This document shows, piece after piece, positions 40,618 through 47,456 of a stretch of DNA of 64,000 bases. How positions within the stretch are numbered: the stretch's first letter is position 1; each line of letters starts with the position of its first letter. The stretch is from positions 1 to 64,000 of the forward strand of contig JAGAZE010000043.1 of NCBI GenBank assembly GCA_017940185.1, given 5' to 3'. The position numbers were made by a program, and so were the translations under genes. The notes beneath the pieces were generated by a model. The model was not told where the DNA came from and made no database searches. It was given only the letters and a program-made list of their open reading frames with translations. This DNA comes from Bacteroidaceae bacterium (GTDB lineage: Bacteria; Bacteroidota; Bacteroidia; Bacteroidales; Bacteroidaceae).

Positions 40618-42519
40618 TCAGGGTGTTGCGGTGTGCCATCTCTTGTTCACCTCTCCGTTGCTCATGCGCACGATGTTGATTCCTTTCTGCAGTGTGTTGT
40701 GCCGTCGGCCCTGTGTGTCGTAGATGGCTGTGATATGTGGTGCCGTGGTGGTTGTGGCAATGGCGTTGGTGGTGGGGGTGTATTGCAGTTTGTTGTCGAT
40801 CCATGCTATGCGTTCTGCCAGATAGGTGCCAATGGCATCCACCTCCGCCTGCCATGAGCCCCTTGCCATGGGGTTGCGGTGCACCGGGGTGGCGAGTATG
40901 TCCCAGCGCATGAAGTTGAGCTGCTGCGAGGCGCTGATGCTTGCTGCTGTGGCGGCCACATAGTGTTGCAGCGCTTCGGGAGTGATGATGCCTTGGTCGC
41001 GCCATTGTTGCCAGAGGGTGCGCATCTGCTGTGTCACGTAGGGGTCGTTGAGCAGTCGGTTGACGCTGTTGCGCAGGTTGCCGGCACTGCTCTCTGTGCA
41101 TTGGTATAGCCACGGGGTGTGGCTGTTGACGGGGTATACGCGCGCGTCGTTGTCGAAGGCCAGGTCGAAGTCCCACGCGGGGCCCACGTGCAGTTGGTCG
41201 TTGCCGCGCTGTTTCCACAGGAAGGTGCTCCAGAAGGCATCAGGGTTGCCTGCCAGCTCGCTTACCAGCAGGTAGCGCACAAACGAGCCCACGTTGAGCA
41301 GGGGCCGATACCCCTTTGTGACATTGGTGTAGTCGTCGGAAAAGAGGCGGCGCTCCATCTCGTTGATGTGGTTGATGATGTAGGCTCGCTGTGTGGAGGT
41401 GAGGGTCGACTTGTCGGGTGCTTTGATGCTGATGGGGTTGCCTTTCAGCGAGGGGATGCTCTCTCCGTCTTCCTGTGCGTAGCCGTCTATCTCGATGAGA
41501 TAGCCTCCGGTGAGTGCTTCGCCGCTATTGTCGTAGCGTGTCATGGGCGCTATGTCCACGCGCTGAGCACCCACTTCCACCTGATCGCACAACTGATAGC
41601 AGCCTTTGTATTCGCCATTCACTATCACGTCTACCGCTTGGCAGTAGGGTGTGTAGCTCATTCCCATGCGGCGGCTTATCTCCATGGCCACAATGTTGCG
41701 CATCAGGCTCTTGTCGCCGTAGTTGTTGATGAGCGTCCACTTCTCGGCCTTGGCCGGCGAGGCATAGGCGGCACCGTTGAACATGCGGTGGAGTTGTCCG
41801 TCGGTGAAGCGCAGGCGATAGGGCTTTTTCGGAAATGTTATCGATGCGTGGCCTCGCAGGCGTATGGCTATGGGATGCTGGCTGTAGCGCAGCCCGTCGT
41901 CGTAGATGGTGGTGAGCCATGCCGTGAGTTCGTGTTCCTTGTCGTATGGCTCCATGTTGTCGGCTATGTGTATGCTCAGTGTGGGCAGGGCGGTGAGTTG
42001 GTGGTAGTGTGTGTTGTCGCCTTGCCCGGGCCGTCCGTAGAATGCCACTTCTGCGATGTTGCAGCGTGCATCGTTGGGCCCTACGTAGCGCACGTAGCGA
42101 AAGCCGCGCGACACGTCCACGTCGGCCCACATCATCTGCCCTGTCGCTCCAGGTGCGGGGATGAGGTAGAGTGGCACGGCGTCAAGGAAGTCGGCGCGGT
42201 TGCTGCCCTCAAAGAGGCCCAGGCGCACGCGCTCAGGGCCCTTCTCGTCGTCGCGGGGCGACCATGCCACGCGCGTGATGATGTGCGGGCTGCCCAGGTC
42301 GAGTCCCACCCATGTGCCCGAGCGGCTGTAGCTGGCAAAGTAGGTCGACAAGTCGCCGTCGAAAGCTGCCGCGCAGGTGTTGACGGTGGTCGACGCCTTG
42401 CCCGTGGCGTAGTCCACGCTGGTGGGCGTGCCTATCACGGTGCCTGTCAGTCGGTTGTCGGCACTCAAGGGCAGACCGAGCACGCCGAGCATGAGGGTGA
42501 GAAGAAGTGTCCTGCACAT
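40618..42519 (-). CDS. Exported CotH-like protein kinase with discoidin (F5/8C) domain
   Basis: 633 aa. The signal peptide ends near PLSA-DN. Residues 25-165 form a discoidin-type galactose-binding domain (AFDGDLSTYFASYSRSGTWV, GLDLG, FRYVRYVG). Residues 185-500 match the CotH kinase fold: IRLRGHASITFPKKPYRLRF, WTLINNYGDKSLMRNIVAME, NGEYKGCYQLCDQVEV and the metal-binding AWDFDLAF. The tail (YDTQGRRHNTLQKGINIVRM) resembles the secretion tails of this genome. CotH proteins phosphorylate spore or surface proteins; the substrate here is unknown. It follows the glycosyltransferase gene by 25 bp. Confidence 0.82.
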   Translation of the reverse strand: MCRTLLLTLMLGVLGLPLSADNRLTGTVIGTPTSVDYATGKASTTVNTCAAAFDGDLSTYFASYSRSGTWVGLDLGSPHIITRVAWSPRDDEKGPERVRLGLFEGSNRADFLDAVPLYLIPAPGATGQMMWADVDVSRGFRYVRYVGPNDARCNIAEVAFYGRPGQGDNTHYHQLTALPTLSIHIADNMEPYDKEHELTAWLTTIYDDGLRYSQHPIAIRLRGHASITFPKKPYRLRFTDGQLHRMFNGAAYASPAKAEKWTLINNYGDKSLMRNIVAMEISRRMGMSYTPYCQAVDVIVNGEYKGCYQLCDQVEVGAQRVDIAPMTRYDNSGEALTGGYLIEIDGYAQEDGESIPSLKGNPISIKAPDKSTLTSTQRAYIINHINEMERRLFSDDYTNVTKGYRPLLNVGSFVRYLLVSELAGNPDAFWSTFLWKQRGNDQLHVGPAWDFDLAFDNDARVYPVNSHTPWLYQCTESSAGNLRNSVNRLLNDPYVTQQMRTLWQQWRDQGIITPEALQHYVAATAASISASQQLNFMRWDILATPVHRNPMARGSWQAEVDAIGTYLAERIAWIDNKLQYTPTTNAIATTTTAPHITAIYDTQGRRHNTLQKGINIVRMSNGEVNKRWHTATP

Positions 42520-42544
42520 ATATCGATAGTGTGTGGTGGCGGTT

Positions 42545-43627
42545 TTAGTGTGTTGTGGGCTGATATGCGGTCAGCAGCGAGGCCAGGGCGGTGTCGATGG
42601 CGTGGCGCAGATAGTATCCGCTGTCGATGCGCTGCTGCATGCGTGCCACGTTGTCGAGCATCGTCTGTCGCTGTTGGGGCGTGATGCGTTGCAGTGTGCC
42701 GCCCAGCGTGGCGAGGTCGTCGATAGCCAGTCCCACCCCTTCGCGCTCTATGAGTGGTGCCAGGGCAGCACTGCGGTGGATAATGACGGGTATGCCCGAG
42801 CGCAGATAGAACGATATCTTCATCGGCGTGCACAGCTGTGTGTACTCTCCCCACGGTCCCTGCAGGCTGTCGAGGGCATGTCCGTACCACACCAGCCCGT
42901 AGTCGGCCTCCACGGTCTTTATAAACGTGTCGGAAGGCAGCAGGTCGTGGCCGTGTATATGGGCGTTGTTGTGCCCGAAGGGTGTGCCCACCTCACGTCC
43001 GTAGTAGTGCAGCTGGTAGGGCAGGTCGGCCTGTTCGAGCTGTGTGAGAAAGGCATTGCGGCGCGTGTCGATGCGTGCGGCGTATACCACGATGGGCAGC
43101 GTTGTCGTCTCATCGTGTGTGGCGTCGTGTTGCTGGCGTCGCAGGGGCGTGGCCGAAGGATAGTCCCACAGCTCGAGCGCGCCCTTTGCCGTGGCGAGGC
43201 CCCGCTGCAGGCACCAGTCGCGCATCACGCTGTTGGTGGCTATGATATAGTCGGTCATGCCCAGCCGGCACAGCTCTTCCTGCTCGGTGATGCGTCGGCG
43301 CTTCATGCAGCCCAGGTCGTGTATGAGGGTGATGGTGAGGGCACCGCGCCGACGCGCAGTGCGGCAGATGTATTTGTAGTACTTCTTTATGGGGTATTGC
43401 AGCACCACGATGTCGCCCTTTCTCACGCGCCATGTGTAGCGCACCATGCCCCACAGGTTGTGCAGAAAGCCCCACACCTTATTCTTATGGCGTGTCTGCG
43501 GACTGCCGAGGTTCACCGCTCCCCAGGCGTGGAGCAAGTCTTCGGTATTGATGCGCGCCATATTGAGCGTGTTGTAGTTGCGCGACACATAGCATAATCG
43601 GTGCTGAGGGGGGAGCCGTAGAGCCAT
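42545..43627 (-). CDS. Glycosyltransferase, galactofuranosyltransferase-like
   Basis: 360 aa from the ATG at 43627. The frame extends to 43717, but the promoter at 43657-43687 excludes that start. The N-terminus (RLCYVSRNYNTLNMARINTE) and the middle (GDIVVLQYPIKKYYKYI, LIHDLG) are of the form seen in bacterial beta-1,6-galactofuranosyltransferases of the GT-B fold. The C-terminal donor site includes YGLVWYGHALDS, then KISFYLRSGIPVIIH. It probably adds a sugar to a surface polysaccharide. No other polysaccharide genes are near, and it is cotranscribed with a CotH-domain protein. Confidence 0.75.
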   Translation of the reverse strand: MALRLPPQHRLCYVSRNYNTLNMARINTEDLLHAWGAVNLGSPQTRHKNKVWGFLHNLWGMVRYTWRVRKGDIVVLQYPIKKYYKYICRTARRRGALTITLIHDLGCMKRRRITEQEELCRLGMTDYIIATNSVMRDWCLQRGLATAKGALELWDYPSATPLRRQQHDATHDETTTLPIVVYAARIDTRRNAFLTQLEQADLPYQLHYYGREVGTPFGHNNAHIHGHDLLPSDTFIKTVEADYGLVWYGHALDSLQGPWGEYTQLCTPMKISFYLRSGIPVIIHRSAALAPLIEREGVGLAIDDLATLGGTLQRITPQQRQTMLDNVARMQQRIDSGYYLRHAIDTALASLLTAYQPTTH

Positions 43628-43656
43628 TGTGATAAGTGCTGTGAAAATAATCGGCG

Positions 43657-43687
43657 CAAAGGTAGCATAAACGCCGGTCTGCACAAA
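43657..43687 (-). promoter_or_regulatory. Complete Bacteroidales promoter for the glycosyltransferase-CotH unit
   Basis: Minus strand: TTTG (43684-43687), 19-bp spacer, TACCTTTG (43657-43664). It fixes the gene start downstream at 43627. Confidence 0.87.
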
Positions 43688-43806
43688 GGCATGCCGTTGG
43701 TTTTTAGCCAACTGCATCCTGCCAAGGCATCGTCAGCAGATAATACTTTTAGGAATTTCCCTATCCAGTTTTAGGATTTTCCTGCCGTGTTTCAATCAAA
43801 AACTCC

Positions 43807-43814
43807 TACCTTTG
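43807..43814 (+). promoter_or_regulatory. -7 box for the lipoprotein gene
   Basis: TACCTTTG about 87 nt before the ATG; no clear -33. Confidence 0.5.
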
Positions 43815-43900
43815 CTGTCAAGAATGAGTAGACGAGTTGACAAGTTGAAAGTTCAGTTTCCAAACGACCAATCTCCCAATCAACTAAACGACCAGACACT

Positions 43901-44716
43901 ATGAAGAAGTCATCCCTTTGCATATTCCTTGCCGGTGCCCTGTTGGCCAGCAGTTGCACCTCCCTTGAGTCGGGCCTGTATGGTGGTGCTACCTTCGGCA
44001 GCATCCTGGGCAGCGCCATTGGCGGCTTGAGCGACGGTCCGCGCGGCAGCGATGTGGGCACCATCGTGGGCATGGTAGGCGGTGCCGTGGTAGGCGCAGC
44101 CATCGGCAATGCCAGCGAGAAGAGCCGCGAGCAGCGCATGCAGGAACGCCGCACACGCATGCAGGAGCGCCGCAGCGAGGTGGCAGCAGCCGACATGGAA
44201 GGCATCGACTACGGTCAGGCAGGCCTCGAGCGCAGCGGCTTCGACCCCACCATGAGTGGCGACGACCGCATAGCCGACTTCGACGCTCCCGCAGCCACCG
44301 ACGGCTACACTCCGCTCACAGGCACCGCCATGGAGAGCGGCACCGACGCCGTGCCCACTGCCGGAGCACTCAACGAGGCGGTAACCATCCGCAACGCACG
44401 CTTCGTCGACGGCAACCGCGACAACATCCTTTCCTCCAACGAGGTGGGCCGCGTGGTGTTCGAGGTGGTCAACACGTCCGACCGCATGCTCTACGGCATC
44501 ACCCCCGTGGTCTACGAAGTCAGCGGCAACAAGCGCATCTACATCTCCGAACCTATCCATGTGGAGCGCCTCGCACCGGGAAAGGGCATACGCTATACCG
44601 CCACCGTCAAGTCGGCGCGTATGAAAAACGGCGAAGCCACCTTCGTGCTCAATGTCATGCAGGGCAACAAGCGCATGGCATGGGCCCAACAGATCACCGT
44701 CCCCACCCGGCGATAG
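43901..44716 (+). CDS. Glycine-zipper lipoprotein
   Basis: 271 aa. The signal ends in the lipobox LLASSC (Cys about 19). A glycine-zipper pair (YGGATFGSILGSAIGG and TIVGMVGGAVVGAAIGN, about 27-72) suggests membrane insertion. An Arg/Glu/Met-rich helix (REQRMQERRTRMQERRSE) follows. The C-terminal half (about 160-270: ITIRNARFVDGNRDNILSSN ... VVFEVVN) looks like a beta-sandwich domain. An outer-membrane structural role is probable; no precise family. Monocistronic, convergent with 44862. Confidence 0.72.
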   Translation: MKKSSLCIFLAGALLASSCTSLESGLYGGATFGSILGSAIGGLSDGPRGSDVGTIVGMVGGAVVGAAIGNASEKSREQRMQERRTRMQERRSEVAAADMEGIDYGQAGLERSGFDPTMSGDDRIADFDAPAATDGYTPLTGTAMESGTDAVPTAGALNEAVTIRNARFVDGNRDNILSSNEVGRVVFEVVNTSDRMLYGITPVVYEVSGNKRIYISEPIHVERLAPGKGIRYTATVKSARMKNGEATFVLNVMQGNKRMAWAQQITVPTRR

Positions 44717-44762
44717 GCTCACGCAAGCCTCCTTCGGGTTCCGGTCGGGGCCCGCGCACAAT

Positions 44763-44825
44763 GCAAAATCGTCGACATTGGTCACCAATGTCGACGATTT
44801 TGCTGACCAATGTCGACGATTTTGC
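44763..44825. repeat. Short repeat array: one inverted and two direct 20-bp units, 22-bp period
   Basis: GCAAAATCGTCGACATTGGT (44763-44782) is the exact reverse complement of ACCAATGTCGACGATTTTGC, which occurs at 44784-44803 and 44806-44825. The template is ACCAAT-GTCGAC-GATTTTGC. It lies between two convergent genes. Confidence 0.93.
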
Positions 44826-44861
44826 TCATCGGAGGGTCTGCGCAATGTTGATGAATGTGGT

Positions 44862-45545
44862 TCAGTGTTTGGTCTGATAGCCGTCGTAGCGGCGGCGCGC
44901 CAGCAGGTAGAGACGGTCGTAGGGCAGGTTGAGCTTTTCTATCATTGAGGGGAAGGCACGATAGAAGGTGACGTAGTAGAGAGCGAGAAACTTGTAGCCG
45001 TCGAAGGTGTACTGCGGCAGGCTGTTGATGGTGTAGGTGCCGTTGGGTGTCACGCCGTTGTTCCATATCACCGATGCCTCGAGGGCTATGAGTCGGGTCT
45101 TGCCCAGTGTGAGTGTGTCGGTGAATTCGAGGGCTATGGTCATTTCGGTAATGATGCGCTCTTCGTTGGTGAATCCTTCGTCGTAGCGTGGCGTTGTTGT
45201 CGTGGTGCTGTTGTCGTGGCGGCTGTGCGGTGCGTCGGCTTTGGGTGCTGGCTGTTGTTGCGGAGTGTGTGTTGCGGTGTTGCCGGCGGCGTGACTGTTG
45301 TCGCTCAGCGTCGTTTCGTTGTTTTCCGCTTCCGGGCTACGGGCGTCTTTGCTTTCCGTTTCTGCAGTAGGGGTGTCGCAGCTGCTCTCCGGTGCTGGCG
45401 TGTTGTCGCCGTACGCATCGGCATTGTCGCTGCACGCGGATGCCGGTTGCAGTGCTGTCGCTTCGGTGTCGCCTGTCATCTCTTCGGGCGTGAAGAGCAG
45501 TTGCTCGTCGGCCAGTGGGGCGGGGTGGTGGCTATGTTGTTTCAT
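44862..45545 (-). CDS. Hypothetical protein with low-complexity N-terminus
   Basis: 227 aa, not recognised. Residues 1-125 are low complexity (Ala, Thr, Pro, Glu, Asp, His) with poly-Gln and poly-Thr runs. Residues 130-225 look like a folded, mostly helical domain: ERIITEMTIALEFTDTLTLG, SVIWNNGVTPNGTYTINSLP, KFLALYYVTFYRAFPSMIEK. No signal peptide and no membrane segment. It follows the nucleotidase gene by 42 bp, so cotranscription is likely. Confidence 0.6.
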   Translation of the reverse strand: MKQHSHHPAPLADEQLLFTPEEMTGDTEATALQPASACSDNADAYGDNTPAPESSCDTPTAETESKDARSPEAENNETTLSDNSHAAGNTATHTPQQQPAPKADAPHSRHDNSTTTTTPRYDEGFTNEERIITEMTIALEFTDTLTLGKTRLIALEASVIWNNGVTPNGTYTINSLPQYTFDGYKFLALYYVTFYRAFPSMIEKLNLPYDRLYLLARRRYDGYQTKH

Positions 45546-45587
45546 GATGCGGAGTGGTGATTGGTCGGTGGGGTAGTGGTAGGGGTG

Positions 45588-47333
45588 TTATTTCAGTCCG
45601 TTGGTTCCGAATATGATGTCGCGGTCTCGTTGCAGTGCGGGTTGTGCCCACTCTTCGGGCACGAAGCGCCAGTTGGTGTGTGCGCGCGGATGGAGGTAGC
45701 CCATCTTCTCTATCTCCTGCATGAGGTAGTAGCGCTGGTCGCGCGGGCTCTGGTAGATGATGCGCTTGGCCAGTTCTTCGCGCTTGATGCCGGCGCCCTT
45801 GGTGAGTAGCTCGCCTCCGCCGTTGCCCCGGTAGCTGTTCATCACCACATTGTAGGTGCGTTCGGGGTCGAAGGGTTGTCCGTTGCTCATCTGCAGTATG
45901 CGCACCTTGCTGCCGTCGGGCTTGGTGACGTCCACCTCGTAGTCGATGCCGGCGGCGCTGTCGAAGTTGAAGGCCAGATTCCTGAAACCGTAGCGCTGCA
46001 TGTCGTTGAAGTTGTATTCGCTGATTTGCATGATGTGGTCGTCGGGCGATGTCATGGTGTTCACCCACAGGTCGTAGCTCATCTCCAAGTGTCGGCGCAC
46101 TTCTTCACCTGTCATGCGCAGCATGTAGATTTGGTTTTCGTACTTATAGAGGTTGAACATATCGCTCACGTGGATGTCGCCTTTCTTTATCTGTGCGTCG
46201 AACACGAGTGGTGCGTTGATGGAGATGTCGGCTCCGGTGATGCGCATCTGCAAGTCGTGCACAAAGTCGGTGAAGGCAGCGGGTCCGAAGTAGGCGTCGC
46301 GGCTTGAGATGGTGGTGTCGCTGACGCCTATCTTGCGGTCGACGTAGGCTCTTACGCTGTCGATGTCGCTCTGGAAGCGTTCCATGAAAGGTTGGTGGAC
46401 GGGCATTTCTTCAATGTTGACCAAGCGTCCTTCAGCTTTCTTGTCGACCACTTTGCCGCCTTGCAGTGTGAGTGTGAGTCGCGCGTCGGCCACGTAGTGA
46501 GCATGTGCCGAGGGATTGAGGCATAGCACCTTGTTGCCTTCCACATTCTCGATGGTGTCGTGGTGTATGGTGTGGTCGTGTCCGTAGAATATGATGTCGA
46601 AGCCGGGCACTTCGCGTGCTACGCGTAGGGTGGCGTCTTCTTCGTAGTCGGCGGTGGTGATGCCTCCTTCGCGTCCGGAGTGGAACAGGCCGACGATGAC
46701 ATCGGCTTTCTCCTTCGTCTTCACCACGTCTACCCATCGCCGTGCACAGCTCACCATCTCTTCGAAGTGCATGCCCTGCCACAGCGACTCGTGCAGCCAG
46801 AAGGGTATGGCGGGTGTGAGCATGCCGATGACGGCTATGCGTATGCCCTCGCGGTCGAAGGTGGCATAGGGCAGCACGTAGGGCAGTCCCGTCTGGGTGT
46901 TGATGATGTTGGCACCCAGCACCGGGCAGCGCAACTCGCTTATCCACTTGTCGTAGACGGCGTGACCCGTCTCCACGTCGTGGTTGCCGAAGGTCTGTGC
47001 GTCGTATTGCAGATAGTTGACCACCTTGGCTGCCACGTTGCTCAGCTCGGGGTGCACGTAGTTGGCATAGTAGCATGTGGGCTGTCCCTGCAGTATGTCG
47101 CCGTTTTCGAGCAGGAACAGTTTGTCGCCGTAGTGTTGTCGCAGGCTGTCGATGTAGTGGGCGGCGCGTGCCAGCGTGCCGGGCAACGGCCGGCGGTTGA
47201 TGAAGTCGTAGGGGAAGAAGCAACCATGCACGTCGCTGGTCTCGATGAAGCGCAACTCGATAGTTTTTGTTTGGGCCATAGCTAAGGAAGGGGATAGCAA
47301 TAAAGTGGTGACAGCCAGAAGAAAATGTTTCAT
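45588..47333 (-). CDS. Exported 5'-nucleotidase / 2',3'-cyclic phosphodiesterase (UshA/CpdB family)
   Basis: 581 aa from the ATG at 47333; the frame extends to 47405 but the promoter lies in that stretch. The signal peptide ends near AMA-QT. The calcineurin-like domain has the dimetal ligands in FIETSDVHGCFFP (Asp, His), LENGDILQG, TFGNHDVETG (the GNHD motif), VGLFHSG and FYGHDH. The C-terminal 5'-nucleotidase domain holds NAPLVFDAQIKKGDIHVSDM and MNSYRGNGGGE. It dephosphorylates nucleotides or cyclic nucleotides in the periplasm for salvage. Confidence 0.9.
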   Translation of the reverse strand: MKHFLLAVTTLLLSPSLAMAQTKTIELRFIETSDVHGCFFPYDFINRRPLPGTLARAAHYIDSLRQHYGDKLFLLENGDILQGQPTCYYANYVHPELSNVAAKVVNYLQYDAQTFGNHDVETGHAVYDKWISELRCPVLGANIINTQTGLPYVLPYATFDREGIRIAVIGMLTPAIPFWLHESLWQGMHFEEMVSCARRWVDVVKTKEKADVIVGLFHSGREGGITTADYEEDATLRVAREVPGFDIIFYGHDHTIHHDTIENVEGNKVLCLNPSAHAHYVADARLTLTLQGGKVVDKKAEGRLVNIEEMPVHQPFMERFQSDIDSVRAYVDRKIGVSDTTISSRDAYFGPAAFTDFVHDLQMRITGADISINAPLVFDAQIKKGDIHVSDMFNLYKYENQIYMLRMTGEEVRRHLEMSYDLWVNTMTSPDDHIMQISEYNFNDMQRYGFRNLAFNFDSAAGIDYEVDVTKPDGSKVRILQMSNGQPFDPERTYNVVMNSYRGNGGGELLTKGAGIKREELAKRIIYQSPRDQRYYLMQEIEKMGYLHPRAHTNWRFVPEEWAQPALQRDRDIIFGTNGLK

Positions 47334-47376
47334 GACGGTAGGAGTGATGGGTGTGGGGCGGGTAGTGTCTGAGCCG

Positions 47377-47405
47377 CAAAGGTAAGAAAAAATGCCGACA
47401 GCCAA
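47377..47405 (-). promoter_or_regulatory. Bacteroidales promoter for the nucleotidase gene
   Basis: Minus strand: TTG (47403-47405), 18-bp spacer, TACCTTTG (47377-47384). The spacer carries the TTTTTT of the upstream terminator, and the -33 lies inside its stem. Confidence 0.7.
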
Positions 47406-47436
47406 GATATTGCAGGCAATATCGTCGGCTGTCGGA
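47394..47436 (-). terminator. Terminator of the TonB receptor gene, overlapping the next promoter
   Basis: GCCGACAGCC (47394-47403) pairs with GGCTGTCGG at the far side, and AGATATTGC/GCAATATC pair inside. On the minus strand the stem is followed by ATTTTTTCTT. Confidence 0.8.
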
Positions 47437-47456
47437 AAGAGAGTGTGACTGCCATG

